Positions 15,195 through 25,335 of a stretch of DNA of 64,000 nt are shown here, in pieces. Below the pieces are notes generated by a model. That model made no database searches. It was not told the origin of the DNA and was given only the letters and a program-made list of their open reading frames with translations. Origin of the DNA: Alicyclobacillus tolerans (GTDB lineage: Bacteria > Bacillota > Bacilli > Alicyclobacillales > Alicyclobacillaceae); NCBI RefSeq assembly GCF_021739485.1, contig NZ_JAJFNK010000012.1, positions 62,001 to 126,000 of the forward strand. The letters run 5' to 3'. A program made the translations under genes and the position numbers. Numbering within the stretch: the first letter of the stretch is position 1; every line of letters starts with the position of its first letter.

Positions 15195-16976
15195 CTATGA
15201 GCGGCTGGGCCGTTGGTTTTGTTTCTGCTCGTGATAGTACAAACTAACATGTACAGACAGGCGGCTCTTGGGGTCGCGCAAGTCGACGGGAAGCAGTTTT
15301 TCAATCTGCTCCAACCGGTGATACAGGGTTTGGCGGTGAATGTACAGAGCGTCAGCGGTTTGCTGTTTGGACATGTTGCAATCAAGATAGGTTTTCAGCG
15401 TTTGCAACAGGTTGGTCTGGTGCTTTTGGTCATAGGCCACCACCGTCGCGAGGTCGCTGTCCGCCAGATGGAAGCTTCCTTGCTCCGGTTGAAAGAGGGC
15501 AAACCAACGGTAGATGCCTGCTTCTTGAAACGCAACGATATTCCCGGCCCCGGTCTGCACTGCGGATTGCGCCGAGCCGGGTTCCTGCCTCGAGAGATGG
15601 AAGCCTTCTGAATCCAGGGAACGCTCTGCAATGTACAGAGCCAAAAGAGCCTCCTCATAGCTTTGTTTGATGCTTCCGGGGTCTTTGGCGGCTTGTCCAA
15701 TTCCCGCAGGGACGTGCTGCGTCATTTGTGTTCCGCTTTGTCTCAACGCCTCTTGGAGGTGCTGGATGGCGCGTTTCACTTGCGGTGTGGGGTCTTTACC
15801 CAAAGACTTTGCGGGTGACTCCACAACGACGACAATGCGCTGGCCGCGAATTGCCACATACGGGCGAAGTTCTTGGCTTTGAAAGGCAAGACGCGCCGTC
15901 ATGGACAGCTCGGTGCGCAAAGTGAACCATTCTTCGTCGTTGGACTCATGGAGATTTGGCGGGATCAGGGCTGCGGAGATGACGGCGACGCAATATTGCG
16001 GGACGCCTTTTGACCGCATGGCGGACCCGTGTTCACGCCGATCACCCTGAAGTTCAACCTTGTAAGGAAGGACGTTCGTCTCGCCCCTGACCATTTGCTC
16101 GACCAAGTCCTGTTCAAAAAACAGCTGTCTTTCCACGAGGGCCAAACGGTGAAACTCGTCCTGTGCCAGTGCGCTGACCGCCTTGTCCAGAATGAGCAGC
16201 AGGTATTCGCCGACGGTATCCGGATCGCTGACAAAACCGAACACCCCGCGCGTCATGCCAAGGACCACCACGGGCTGTACGACCAGTACGCGTTTATCGG
16301 TGCTGTCTTGCTGCCAGTGTTTCGGCAGCTCGACAACGCTTTGCGAAAGCAAGGGGTCCGGGATGGACAACTCGCTCAACCACGCGTCATCGAGAGGTGG
16401 GAGGGTGCGGCGGGAGTCCACTGTGATGGGCGGGTGTCCGAAGCGTCCGTATAGGACAGGGGCACCCACCACTTGCTCAAGGAACGCCAACATGCGCTTG
16501 ACACTGCCCGTATGTACCGTGAACCGCTGCAGTTCCCGGGCGACTTGTTCAAGGTCGTCGAGCAGTTTGTGGTGGCGGCTGAGAATCAGGCCATGAGCGT
16601 CCTGGGTAATGTCGACGAAGCGGACTTCGGTCGGGAAGACGATCAGCGGAAAGTGACTGGAGTCGGCTAATGCCAGGATGGGTTGAGGAATGCCGGCAAT
16701 GTTGTCGCCCAGTTCAATGCAAAGGCCGGACGCTCCCGCGTCAATCAATTGCTGCAAATAGGCGCGAAACCCCTCCACGCTGGCGCCAAAGCCGATGCCG
16801 GTGGTGAGGACCAATTCGCGCCCGTGAATCAAACTGCCCACATTGGATACGTCGAGAATGTGAACCCAGCGAACTTCCCGGTCCAATCCATCCTTTCCAG
16901 CTGCCAACTGAGCCTTTTGAAACACGGGTCGCGCAAGCAAGTCCGCTACGCGAATGGGTCCATTCATCCGTTCCAT
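15195..16976 (-). CDS. PucR family transcriptional regulator
   Basis: 593 residues with three parts: N-terminal PucR sensory domain (RVADLLARPVFQKAQLAAG, VLTTGIGF), a central CdaR GGDEF-like domain, and a C-terminal PucR-type helix-turn-helix (MSKQQTADALYIHRQTLYHR). Members activate purine or other nitrogen-compound catabolism operons. Neighbours (SDR, aldehyde dehydrogenase, amidohydrolase, aminotransferase, MmsA) are plausible targets. The start is ATG 16976 or ATG 16967; both lie within the edge of a tandem repeat array, and no strong ribosome site is visible. Confidence 0.93.
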   Translation of the reverse strand: MERMNGPIRVADLLARPVFQKAQLAAGKDGLDREVRWVHILDVSNVGSLIHGRELVLTTGIGFGASVEGFRAYLQQLIDAGASGLCIELGDNIAGIPQPILALADSSHFPLIVFPTEVRFVDITQDAHGLILSRHHKLLDDLEQVARELQRFTVHTGSVKRMLAFLEQVVGAPVLYGRFGHPPITVDSRRTLPPLDDAWLSELSIPDPLLSQSVVELPKHWQQDSTDKRVLVVQPVVVLGMTRGVFGFVSDPDTVGEYLLLILDKAVSALAQDEFHRLALVERQLFFEQDLVEQMVRGETNVLPYKVELQGDRREHGSAMRSKGVPQYCVAVISAALIPPNLHESNDEEWFTLRTELSMTARLAFQSQELRPYVAIRGQRIVVVVESPAKSLGKDPTPQVKRAIQHLQEALRQSGTQMTQHVPAGIGQAAKDPGSIKQSYEEALLALYIAERSLDSEGFHLSRQEPGSAQSAVQTGAGNIVAFQEAGIYRWFALFQPEQGSFHLADSDLATVVAYDQKHQTNLLQTLKTYLDCNMSKQQTADALYIHRQTLYHRLEQIEKLLPVDLRDPKSRLSVHVSLYYHEQKQNQRPSRS

Positions 16977-17100
16977 TCAGCTACACCCAACCGTTCCATT
17001 TAACCACCGACCGTTTCATTGACCCACACCAACCGTTTCGTTCAGCCACACTGACCGTTTCATTGAGCCACTGACCGTTCCATTGACCCGCACTGACCCG
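16967..17100. repeat. 20-22 bp degenerate tandem repeat, about six copies
   Basis: Units built on CCGTTYCATTNACCCACACYRA, e.g. CCGTTTCATTGACCCACACC and CCGTTTCGTTCAGCCACACT, repeat with small length changes. The array reaches into the first codons of the PucR gene and fills most of the gap up to the SDR gene end. Confidence 0.85.
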
Positions 17101-17177
17101 TTTCCGCCACCGGAACCCGTTCTCGTCCAGATTGAATGGGCTACTGCCATGATAGCAAAACGAAAGGCCTCAGGTCA

Positions 17178-17936
17178 TCAGACGGAGCGCCCGCCATCCA
17201 CTTCCAAGTCCACTCCTGTAATCATAGCGGCTGCGTCCGTGCACAAAAACAGTGCGGCCTGGGCGATGTCCATGGGCTGCGCCAGCCGTCCAAGCGGGAT
17301 TGTGTCGAGGAACCGCTGCCGCCCTTGTTCAAGATCCTGATTGCCGATGAAGCCTTTTAACATGGGTGTATCGGTCGCAACCGGATTGAGGCAGTTGACC
17401 CGGATTCCGTACGGCGCGAGTTCCAGAGCCAGTGCCTTTGTCAATGCGATGACGGCCCCTTTGGATGCCGAATAAATGTTGAGACCTGGCCGCGGTCGGG
17501 GTCCGGCTGTAGAAGCCGTCGTCAAAATCACGCCGCGTCCGGCCTTTTTCATCAACGGCACGACGGCCCGGCTGCCCGCAAACACGCCTTTGACGTTGAC
17601 AGCCATCAGCCGGTCGTAATACGCGTCGTCGACTTCTTCAATAGGTGTGAAGGCCATCGGAATTCCCGCGTTGTTGTACATGATGTCAATTTTGCCGTGT
17701 TTGGTGTAGACGCTTTCGACCATCCCCTGCACTTGGCTTGGTTCGGTGACGTCCACCCCGTAAAACTCAGCGCTCCCGCCATTGTCGCGAATGGCCGCTG
17801 CCACTTGCTCGCCTTGGGAAGCCGGCAGGTCGACGATGACGACATGCGCACCTTCCTGGCTGAACAATTCAGCCGCGGCTTTGCCCATGCCGGACGCCGC
17901 ACCCGTGATGATGGCGACTTGATTTTGCAGTTTCAC
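17178..17936 (-). CDS. SDR family NAD(P)-dependent oxidoreductase
   Basis: 252 residues, standard SDR length. Cofactor motif TGAASGMGKA near the N-terminus, NNAG motif in YNNAGIPMAF, catalytic Ser in TTASTAGP and YSASK (YxxxK), with C-terminal GVDLEVDGG. An Asp at the end of strand beta-2 (VIVDLP) favours NAD over NADP. GTG start at 17936 overlaps the aldehyde dehydrogenase stop (GTGA), with GGAGAGGG upstream, so the two enzymes are co-translated. The pair could oxidise an alcohol to aldehyde and then acid. Confidence 0.93.
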   Translation of the reverse strand: MKLQNQVAIITGAASGMGKAAAELFSQEGAHVVIVDLPASQGEQVAAAIRDNGGSAEFYGVDVTEPSQVQGMVESVYTKHGKIDIMYNNAGIPMAFTPIEEVDDAYYDRLMAVNVKGVFAGSRAVVPLMKKAGRGVILTTASTAGPRPRPGLNIYSASKGAVIALTKALALELAPYGIRVNCLNPVATDTPMLKGFIGNQDLEQGRQRFLDTIPLGRLAQPMDIAQAALFLCTDAAAMITGVDLEVDGGRSV

Positions 17937-19405
17937 AACAGACCCTCTCCTTCCATTCCATCCAAAATCAAAACGCGCAAATCCGTCATGGCTTCGACGG
18001 CGTAACGCGGACCTTCCCGGCCCAAACCGCTGTTTTTGACGCCGCCGTACGGGGCCAAGTCCGAGCGGAAGGTGGACGTATCGTTGATGACAATGCCGCC
18101 AAATTCGAGTTCTTTCCACGCCTTCATAATGGCGGGCATCGAGCGCGTAAAGACGGCTGCTTGCAGCCCGTACGCGGTGTCGTTGGCGATCGCGATGGCT
18201 TCGTCAAGGCGGTCAAAGGGAATCAGCACCGCGACTGGCGCAAACACCTCTTCGCGGCACACGCGCTGCTGCGGGGACACATCCGTCAGCAGGGTAGGGT
18301 AGAAAAATGCCCCGTCCTGGCGATTTCCGCAAATGACTTTGGCTCCGTCAGCAACGGCTTCCTCCACCCACTGGCGGGCCCTGGAGGCTTCTCGTTCGCT
18401 GATCATGGGTCCAACATCCGTTTGCGGGTCTGACGGATCCCCCACTTTCAACTGGTTCACGACTTCTTGCAACTTGGGCACAAAGGCGTCCCAGGCACTT
18501 CTTTGAACGAGTATGCGTTGAACTGAGATACAGGCTTGTCCTGCAGCGGTAAAGGCCCGCTTGCCGCACAAGTCGGCCGCAAGGTCGAGATCGGCGTCAG
18601 CCAAAACGATGTTGGGCGAACTGTTCCCGAGTTCCAAGACCACGGGGCGAAGGCCGCTTTGCGCTTTAATGTAAGCCCCCACGAGTGCGCTTCCGGTGAA
18701 GGTGTACATGCGTACCGACTGGTTTTCCAACAAGGCTTGGCCAGGTGCAGCACCACCTTGGACGAGTTGCACGTGATTTTTCGGCATGCCGCATTCCAGC
18801 AGCCCTTGCAGCATGAACGCCGCACTGAACGGAGTGTTCGGGGCGGGTTTCAAAACCACCGTGTTTCCTGCTGCAATGGCTGGACCCACTTTGTGGGCAG
18901 CCAGTAAAAACGGGTAGTTAAACGGGGTGATGGCCGCAATGACGCCCTTCGGAACGCGCATGGCAAATCCGGTTTTCGATTCGGCTCCGGGAATGGCATT
19001 TACCGGCAGGACTTCGCCGCCGATGCGCTTGGCTTCTTCAGCTGAGAATAAAAAGGCTTGCACGGCCCGGTCAATTTCTACTTTAGTGTCTTTGTAGGTT
19101 TTTCCAACCTCGGCAATCAGAAGGCGAAGCAGTTCCGGTTCGCGCTCTCGAATCCAGTCTGCCGTCTTGCGCAGGAGTTCGTAGCGTTCGAACGGGCTCA
19201 GCCGGGTTTGCTGAAACGACTGCTCGGCAAAAGCGACTGCGGCGTCGACTTGCTCGCGGTGGGTTTCGTCAATGCGTCCGATTTCCGCACCGGTAAATTT
19301 GTCCTGAACGGGGATGCTGCTGCCCGTTGACCACTGTCCGCCAACATAAGTGGATGGTCCAGAAAATACTGCCTGGGTGGGCACTTGAGATTCACGCCCT
19401 GCCAT
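17933..19405 (-). CDS. aldehyde dehydrogenase family protein
   Basis: 490 residues. NAD-binding ITPFNYPFLLAAHKVGPA, TFTGSALVG, the general base Glu in VLELGNSSPN and the nucleophile Cys in AAGQACISVQR are all present. The sequence type is close to lactaldehyde/succinate-semialdehyde-like non-acylating dehydrogenases; the substrate is open. Start chosen at ATG 19405 after AAAAGGAGGGGGG. First gene of the ALDH-SDR operon, transcribed away from the amidohydrolase. Confidence 0.93.
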   Translation of the reverse strand: MAGRESQVPTQAVFSGPSTYVGGQWSTGSSIPVQDKFTGAEIGRIDETHREQVDAAVAFAEQSFQQTRLSPFERYELLRKTADWIREREPELLRLLIAEVGKTYKDTKVEIDRAVQAFLFSAEEAKRIGGEVLPVNAIPGAESKTGFAMRVPKGVIAAITPFNYPFLLAAHKVGPAIAAGNTVVLKPAPNTPFSAAFMLQGLLECGMPKNHVQLVQGGAAPGQALLENQSVRMYTFTGSALVGAYIKAQSGLRPVVLELGNSSPNIVLADADLDLAADLCGKRAFTAAGQACISVQRILVQRSAWDAFVPKLQEVVNQLKVGDPSDPQTDVGPMISEREASRARQWVEEAVADGAKVICGNRQDGAFFYPTLLTDVSPQQRVCREEVFAPVAVLIPFDRLDEAIAIANDTAYGLQAAVFTRSMPAIMKAWKELEFGGIVINDTSTFRSDLAPYGGVKNSGLGREGPRYAVEAMTDLRVLILDGMEGEGLL

Positions 19406-19702
19406 AGGCCCCCCTCCTTTTCGACTCCGGGGATCGGAGTTCTCTATAACAGATAAAAGCAATTTTTGTACCAAATTTTCTGATAGGATTTGCAGAAATG
19501 CCGAGCTGGGGTGTGCGTATGCACTCAGTCAAACTGGGGCCGTATTTATCCGCGCTGCAATGAGCCGACGACGTGCCCAACTAGTGCTGATTCGTCTCCA
19601 TGTGAAACAAGCGACGCCAAATCGAAACACGACAGAACTCAAAATGCAACAGCGACCTCTGGGGTGGGAAAATTGGGAGTGCCTGTGTTGCGGTTCTTCT
19701 TT

Positions 19703-19736
19703 TATACTAACTGTGATAGTATATTCGGAATACTAT
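19703..19736. promoter_or_regulatory. three alternating inverted half-sites, operator candidate
   Basis: TATACTA (19703-19709), TAGTATA (19717-19723) and ATACTAT (19730-19736) alternate in orientation, so the middle copy forms an inverted pair with each neighbour; centres are 13-14 bp apart. The site is upstream of the amidohydrolase and may bind a dimeric repressor or the nearby PucR protein. Inferred. Confidence 0.45.
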
Positions 19737-19757
19737 GATGACTTACAAATCGTAACT

Positions 19758-19813
19758 GACGACGAATGACCGACGACGAATGACCGACGACGAATGACCG
19801 ACGATGAATACTC
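19758..19813. repeat. 14-bp tandem repeat, four copies
   Basis: Three exact copies of GACGACGAATGACC and a fourth divergent one (GACGATGAATACTC). An ATG inside the array would extend the amidohydrolase frame by 13 codons, but that start lacks a ribosome site. Confidence 0.92.
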
Positions 19814-19832
19814 ACAAATGGGGTGTGTTGAA

Positions 19833-21440
19833 GTGTATGCAGATGTCTTGATTCGCAACGGCCAGGTTCTTACGATGAACAAAAACAACGACGTGAAGTC
19901 GGCTGTCTCCATGGTCGGGAACCGCATTGCAGCCGTGTTGGACGAGGAGGAGACAGCAAGTTGGATTGGCCCTGAGACGACCGTTATTGACGCCTTAGGA
20001 AAAGCGGTTTTGCCTGGGTTCATCGATGCCCATTTGCACTTCACCATGTACGGGACCAATCAACTCAGTGCAGATTGCAAACACAACGTCGAGTCCCTTC
20101 AAGACATTTTCGACCGGCTGGGGCGCCAGGCAGCGTCGACTCCCCCAGGACGCTGGGTTCGCGGCTGGGGCTATAACGACACGAAATTGCTCGAAAAGCG
20201 CCATCCGACGCGCTTTGAGCTCGACGCGGTATCGACGGAACACCCTATCATTTTGGTTCGCACCTGCGGGCACATTTCTGTGTGTAACAGCAAGGCCTTG
20301 GAATTGGCCGGCATCCGCGCCGACACGCCCGACCCCGAAGGAGGGAAAATTGAGCGCGCCGAAGGCGGCGAACCCAACGGCCTGTTGAAGGAAGCCGCTC
20401 ACATGCAGATGTTTGAAACGGCGGGCTTTGACGAAGACGAGTTGATGGAAGGTTTAAAAATCGCGGATGAACACTTTCACCGCTTCGGGATCACGTCCGT
20501 TCACGAGGCGGGGGGATACGGACCGTCTCACCATCGCGTGCTGCAGCGCGCCGCCAGCGGGGGAGAGGTGAAAACCAGGATCTACGCGATGTATTCGTCG
20601 CTTAACCACTCCGATCAATACGTCAACGACATCTTGAAAACTGGAATTCACACCGGCCTTGGCGACGAACGGTACCGCATCGGTCCGGCCAAACTTTTTT
20701 TGGACGGAAGCAGCAGCGGGCCGACCTGCGCTACCCGTCAACCGTATACCAGCATGCCGGATTACAGCGTGATCCAGTACTATCCTCAGGAAGAAGTGAA
20801 CCGGATTTTGGGGCAGGCCCACGAACAGGGGTGGCAGATCACGGCGCACGCCATCGGGGACCGTGCCGTTGAAATGATGATCGACTGCATCGAACAAGCC
20901 ATTGCCAAGTCGCCCCGCCCGGACCACCGCCACCGCATCGAGCACGCGGGCATGGTCCCGCCGGATTTAATGAAACGAATCAAGGCCCTTGGCATCGTGC
21001 CCATTCCCAATCCGGCGTTTCTTCACGAGTTTGGCGACGGTTACCTCAAAAACTACGGGGAAGAGCGCGTTTTGACCATGTTTCCGACCGGATCGTACGT
21101 CAGGGAAGGCATTGTGGCCGCGGGTGGGTCCGACGCGCCCATCACAAACGTCAACCCTTTGCGAGGTATTGCCACGGCCATGACGCGGATGACCGAATCG
21201 GGACAAAGTACGGGGGACAGTGAAAGGATTTCCCTGTTCGACGCACTTCGAATGTTTACAGTGCACGGCGCGTACGCCAGTTTTGAGGAAGGCATCAAGG
21301 GGAGTCTAGAGACCGGCAAATTGGCCGATGTCATCGTCCTCGATACGCCGCTTTTGCACTTGGAACCTCATCAAATTGCCGAGGCGCAAGTGGACGTCAC
21401 CCTGATTGACGGCAAGGTCGTGTATCAGCGGAACGGATAA
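19833..21440 (+). CDS. YtcJ-like metal-dependent amidohydrolase
   Basis: About 535 residues of the Amidohydro_3 type. Metal-binding HxH in GFIDAHLHF, further His in RTCGH, HEAGGYGPSHH, AHAIGDRAVE and HRIEHAG, and the catalytic Asp region GGSDAPITNVNP. Starting at GTG 19833 gives the family-typical YADVLIRNGQVLTMN and has GGGGTG at good spacing; the longer frame from 19794 runs into a tandem repeat. Family members hydrolyse cyclic or exocyclic amides. The surrounding catabolic genes suggest use of an amide or nitrogen compound. Confidence 0.9.
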   Translation: MYADVLIRNGQVLTMNKNNDVKSAVSMVGNRIAAVLDEEETASWIGPETTVIDALGKAVLPGFIDAHLHFTMYGTNQLSADCKHNVESLQDIFDRLGRQAASTPPGRWVRGWGYNDTKLLEKRHPTRFELDAVSTEHPIILVRTCGHISVCNSKALELAGIRADTPDPEGGKIERAEGGEPNGLLKEAAHMQMFETAGFDEDELMEGLKIADEHFHRFGITSVHEAGGYGPSHHRVLQRAASGGEVKTRIYAMYSSLNHSDQYVNDILKTGIHTGLGDERYRIGPAKLFLDGSSSGPTCATRQPYTSMPDYSVIQYYPQEEVNRILGQAHEQGWQITAHAIGDRAVEMMIDCIEQAIAKSPRPDHRHRIEHAGMVPPDLMKRIKALGIVPIPNPAFLHEFGDGYLKNYGEERVLTMFPTGSYVREGIVAAGGSDAPITNVNPLRGIATAMTRMTESGQSTGDSERISLFDALRMFTVHGAYASFEEGIKGSLETGKLADVIVLDTPLLHLEPHQIAEAQVDVTLIDGKVVYQRNG

Positions 21441-21617
21441 AGAAGCGTGGCGTGAACCCTGCCGAGAGCTCAAACGGACCGCGAAAAAATGGCGTGTCTG
21501 ACGACGAAATGTATGAAGTTTTATAGTTACCGCCATACATTGTGTAGGTATTTTCAAGCGCTTGAGGTGAGTTACGATAGAGACAAATGGGAACAGTGCC
21601 CTTGGGGAGGAGTCGCT

Positions 21618-23048
21618 ATGATGGAAACGCCGTCTCGCGCACAGGGATCGGACAACGAGTTGGATGCCAAGGAGTGGGTGGAAAAAGACCGCCGCTTTCT
21701 CTGGCACCACATGCAACCGTATGCAGCCAGTCAAAATCCGATGGTGGTGACCCACGGAGAGGGGGCTGTCATCACTGACCTCGACGGCAACCGCTATGTG
21801 GATGCCATGTCCGGATTGTGGTGCGTCAACCTCGGTTACTCGGAAAAAGAACTCGCAGATGCAGCGTACGAACAAATGCGCCAAATGCCGTTTTACCCGC
21901 TCAGTCAAAGCCATCTGCCTGCCATCCAGCTCGCGGAGAAACTGTCGGAGTGGCTGCAAGGAGACTACCGGGTGTTTTTCTCCAACAGCGGGTCGGAAGC
22001 GAACGAAACTGCGTTTAAGATGGCCCGCCAGTACCACATCCAAAACGGCGAACCGTCGCGTTGGAAGGTGATCTCCCGTTACCGCGCCTATCACGGCAAC
22101 TCCGGTGCGGCTTTGGCTGCGACCGGCCAAGCCCAGCGAAAGATCAAATACGAGCCCCTGTCCCCTGGATTTGTCCATGTGGCACCTCCGTATTGCTACC
22201 GCTGTCCGTTCGGACAGACGTACGGATCATGCCATACCGAGTGCGCATCTGTGTACGACCAAGTCATCAATTGGGAGGGGCCGGAAACGGTGGCCGCCGT
22301 CATTATGGAACCGGTCATCACCGGCGGCGGTGTTATCGTTCCTCCTCCCGAGTACATGAAACAAGTCCGCGAGATTTGCGATAAGTACGGGGTGCTTCTC
22401 ATCGTCGATGAAGTGATTTGCGGTTTTGGGCGGTCCGGCCAGCAGTTTGGCCACCAAAACTTCGGGGTGACTCCGGACATCGTCACCATGGCCAAGGGCA
22501 TTACCAGCGGATATTTGCCGCTTTCGGCAACCGCGGTACGTGCAGAACTGTTCGATTCGTTTACGGAACCCGAACCGTATGCGCACTTTCGCCACGTCAA
22601 CACGTTTGGCGGCAACCCCACATCTTGCGCCCTAGCGGTGCGGACCTTGGAACTGATGGAAAAACGCAGCCTCGTGGCCCGGTCCCGGGAATTGGGACGG
22701 CAGTTGGAACAACTGCTTTTGCCCTTGCAAGACCATCCAAACGTCGGCGACGTACGCGTCTTTGGATTGCTCGCAGGCATCGAGTTGGTCGTCGATAAAC
22801 AGTCCAAGACCCCGGTTTCTCCTGGGTTTATCGGAGAGGTTATCGCTTCATGCAAGCGTAAAGGAGTGCTCGTGGGGAAAAACGGGGACACCGTTCCGGA
22901 GTTCAACAACGTGCTGACTCTCAGTCCACCGTTTATCATCAGTGACGAGGAACTGCAATTTATTGTTCAAACGGTGATTGGGGCGCTAGATGAAACTTCA
23001 GCAATACATCACCAGAAACCTGAGACAGAAGGGATGGCAAGTTCATGA
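21618..23048 (+). CDS. class III aminotransferase, omega-amino acid:pyruvate type
   Basis: 476 residues of the PLP fold type I class III. Seen are [31 protein letters not shown], the Asp of [13 protein letters not shown] that contacts the PLP nitrogen, and the Schiff-base Lys in [14 protein letters not shown]. The [18 protein letters not shown] segment is typical of beta-alanine or taurine:pyruvate aminotransferases. ATG 21618 follows GGGGAGGAG. It overlaps MmsA by ATGA, so the probable pathway is an omega-amino acid to a semialdehyde (for beta-alanine, malonate semialdehyde), then acyl-CoA. Confidence 0.92.
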   Translation: MMETPSRAQGSDNELDAKEWVEKDRRFLWHHMQPYAASQNPMVVTHGEGAVITDLDGNRYVDAMSGLWCVNLGYSEKELADAAYEQMRQMPFYPLSQSHLPAIQLAEKLSEWLQGDYRVFFSNSGSEANETAFKMARQYHIQNGEPSRWKVISRYRAYHGNSGAALAATGQAQRKIKYEPLSPGFVHVAPPYCYRCPFGQTYGSCHTECASVYDQVINWEGPETVAAVIMEPVITGGGVIVPPPEYMKQVREICDKYGVLLIVDEVICGFGRSGQQFGHQNFGVTPDIVTMAKGITSGYLPLSATAVRAELFDSFTEPEPYAHFRHVNTFGGNPTSCALAVRTLELMEKRSLVARSRELGRQLEQLLLPLQDHPNVGDVRVFGLLAGIELVVDKQSKTPVSPGFIGEVIASCKRKGVLVGKNGDTVPEFNNVLTLSPPFIISDEELQFIVQTVIGALDETSAIHHQKPETEGMASS

Positions 23049-24508
23049 CGGCTCAAGCTCAAGGAGCAAGCGTTTTAAAGAACTTTATCGGCGGAGGATG
23101 GGTGGACAGCACGGCCGCCGTGACAGAAGCCGTGCCAAACCCCGCAACGGAAGAGACGCTCGCTTACGTTCCCATGTCGACCCGCGATGACGTCGACGCT
23201 GCTGTGGCAACGGCCAAAGAAGCGTTCAAGACTTGGAGTACGACGCCGGTGCCAAAGCGAGCGCGCATCCTGTTTCGGTATCAACAACTGCTCGTCGAGC
23301 ACTGGGACGAGCTCGCACGCCTGATTACCCTTGAAAACGGAAAGAGTTACAAAGAGGCTTACGGTGAGGTGCAGCGCGGCATCGAATGTGTCGAATTTGC
23401 CGCCGGCGCTCCGACGCTCATGATGGGGACGCAGCTTCCTGACATCGCGACAGATATGGAATCGGGCATGTACCGTTATCCGGTCGGCGTCGTCGGCGGA
23501 ATTACCCCGTTTAACTTTCCCATGATGGTTCCCGCCTGGATGTTTCCTTTGGCCATCGCCTGCGGCAACACGTTTGTGTTGAAACCGTCGGAACGGGCTC
23601 CGCTTTGTGCCAACCGGCTGGCCGAACTGTTTACCGAAGCCGGGTTGCCAAACGGGGTGTTCAATATCGTTCACGGGGCGCACGACGTGGTCAATGGGAT
23701 CCTCGAGCACAAAGACATCAAAGCTGTGTCGTTCGTTGGTTCTCAGCCGGTAGCCGAGTACGTGTACAAGACGGCCGCATCTCACGGCAAGCGGGTTCAG
23801 GCTTTGGCCGGCGCCAAAAACCACACCATTGTCATGCCGGACGCCGACCTTGACCAAGCCATTCCTCAGATTATCAACGCGGCTTTTGGTTCTGCCGGAG
23901 AACGCTGCATGGCTGCATCCGTCGTGGTGACGGTCGGGAACATTGGAGACGAGTTCGTGCAGCGATTGGTGGATGCTGCGAACCAGGTGAACATCGGCAA
24001 CGGACTCGACGAGGATGTGCTGTTGGGACCCGTCATTCGGGCATCTCACAAAGAGCGGACACTCAAGTACATCGAGACCGGAGCGGAGCAAGGGGCCTTG
24101 TTGGTCCGGGACGGACGGGCTGACGATGCGACGGACGGAAGCGGCTATTTTGTAGGTCCGACCATCTTCGATCGCGTCACGCCGGAAATGAAAATCTGGC
24201 AGGATGAAATTTTTGCGCCGGTGCTTTCCGTGGTTCGGGCCAACGACCTCGCTGAGGCCATTGCGATTGCAAACCAATCCGATTTCGCGAACGGGGCCTG
24301 TATCTTTACGGACAGCGCTAAGGCCATCCGGCAGTTCCGGGAGGAAATCGATGCAGGCATGCTCGGAGTCAATGTCGGTGTGCCGGCACCCATGGCGTTT
24401 TTTCCGTTTTCGGGATGGAAAAAGTCTTTTTACGGGGACTTGCATGCCAACGGACGCGACGGAGTGGAGTTTTACACCCGGCGCAAAATGGTGACTGCTC
24501 GGTTTTAA
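23045..24508 (+). CDS. mmsA: CoA-acylating methylmalonate-semialdehyde dehydrogenase
   Basis: 487 residues. The MmsA/IolA features are [36 protein letters not shown], the nucleophile Cys in [11 protein letters not shown], and C-terminal [19 protein letters not shown] with FYTRRKMVT. It oxidises malonate or methylmalonate semialdehyde to acetyl- or propionyl-CoA with CoA and NAD. Its ATG overlaps the aminotransferase stop (ATGA). Together they give a route from beta-alanine (or 3-aminoisobutyrate) to central metabolism. Confidence 0.93.
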   Translation: MTAQAQGASVLKNFIGGGWVDSTAAVTEAVPNPATEETLAYVPMSTRDDVDAAVATAKEAFKTWSTTPVPKRARILFRYQQLLVEHWDELARLITLENGKSYKEAYGEVQRGIECVEFAAGAPTLMMGTQLPDIATDMESGMYRYPVGVVGGITPFNFPMMVPAWMFPLAIACGNTFVLKPSERAPLCANRLAELFTEAGLPNGVFNIVHGAHDVVNGILEHKDIKAVSFVGSQPVAEYVYKTAASHGKRVQALAGAKNHTIVMPDADLDQAIPQIINAAFGSAGERCMAASVVVTVGNIGDEFVQRLVDAANQVNIGNGLDEDVLLGPVIRASHKERTLKYIETGAEQGALLVRDGRADDATDGSGYFVGPTIFDRVTPEMKIWQDEIFAPVLSVVRANDLAEAIAIANQSDFANGACIFTDSAKAIRQFREEIDAGMLGVNVGVPAPMAFFPFSGWKKSFYGDLHANGRDGVEFYTRRKMVTARF

Positions 24509-24553
24509 TGCCTTGCACTTTCTGGTTTCGAGTTCCCAGCTGGGGCTTGCATT

Positions 24554-24588
24554 CGCCAGCCTGCCGCCGATGGTGCGCCAGGCTGGCG
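24554..24588 (+). terminator. hairpin after mmsA, possible terminator
   Basis: Ten-bp inverted repeat CGCCAGCCTG / CAGGCTGGCG with a 15-nt loop, 46 bp after the mmsA stop. No T-run follows, so termination is uncertain. Confidence 0.4.
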
Positions 24589-24867
24589 GTATTGTGGTGG
24601 TGCCGCCTCTTTAGCGGATCCTCGTTGTCGTGCAAGGTTATCGCGACATGGGATGGGGCAAGGTTGTCATGATAAGAACGCAAAAATATATACTTGAATA
24701 AAGTTTGCGGATAAATAAAAATCGAAAATACGTTGTATTCCTCAAAGTTTCATGTAAAATGTATGGACGAATCCTTTGCTAGGTTACTGAATCGACAAAA
24801 ACGGCACCGACAAAGAGGATTTCAAGTCGAAACTGATAAAAAACCACAAGGAATCTTAACAATTATA

Positions 24868-24895
24868 TTTACGATTTTGCGAATTCGAGTATAAT
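24868..24895 (+). promoter_or_regulatory. promoter candidate, distal
   Basis: TTTACG (24868-24873), 16 bp, TATAAT (24890-24895). It would transcribe through the 11-bp repeat array toward the oxidase operon. Confidence 0.4.
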
Positions 24896-25013
24896 AAGGT
24901 TTAAAAAAGTGTCACATTCACTTCTGCACTACAGAGTTTGCTGGTATGACAGAGAAATGGCTCGAACAGAGAGACTCAAAGACAGACAGAACTAGAGAGA
25001 GACTAGAGATAGA

Positions 25014-25079
25014 ACAGAGACAAAACAGAGACAAAACAGAGACAAAACAGAGACAAAACAGAGACAAAACAGAGACAGA
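25014..25079. repeat. 11-bp tandem repeat, six copies
   Basis: Five exact copies of ACAGAGACAAA and a sixth ending ACAGA. Spaced near one helical turn, in an AT-rich leader of the oxidase operon. No spacers, so it is not a CRISPR array. Confidence 0.95.
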
Positions 25080-25307
25080 ATTACAATAGAGAACGAGAGA
25101 GTCTTCCCTCGACTACAACAAAGAGAAAAAAGCATCCTAAAGACATTGAAGGCGTTGTGAGAGTCGTTGAACTGACCGCACATAGACATTTCAACTACGA
25201 GAATCCCCTTGTACGTTCAGTTCCCAACGATTGGAAAATGTTCAATAAGCGCGTATGAGAGCGTTGCAATTGGCATGTCCTTTGAGTTTGCCAAATGGTG
25301 CAACTAG

Positions 25308-25335
25308 TTGCTTGCGGGCTGTTGAACTATATAGA
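25308..25335 (+). promoter_or_regulatory. promoter candidate, proximal to the oxidase operon
   Basis: TTGCTT (25308-25313), 16 bp, TATAGA (25330-25335), about 150 bp before the first lipoprotein codon. Confidence 0.45.

Larger units (their letters stand above)
19406..19832. other. divergent intergenic region, ALDH / amidohydrolase
   Basis: No gene supported. It contains three alternating TATACTA-like half-sites (19703-19736) and a 14-bp tandem array (19758-19813) just before the amidohydrolase start. Confidence 0.5.

Noticed and set aside
23075-24445. 456-codon minus-strand frame
   Set aside because: It is the antisense shadow of mmsA, which has clear catalytic motifs.
25014-25079. CRISPR-like array
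   Set aside because: The 11-bp units are contiguous with no spacers, and no cas genes are present.
24992-25189. Minus-strand frame of 65 codons with repeated Leu/Cys/Phe/Val
   Set aside because: It is only the translation of the 11-bp tandem array and has no ribosome site.
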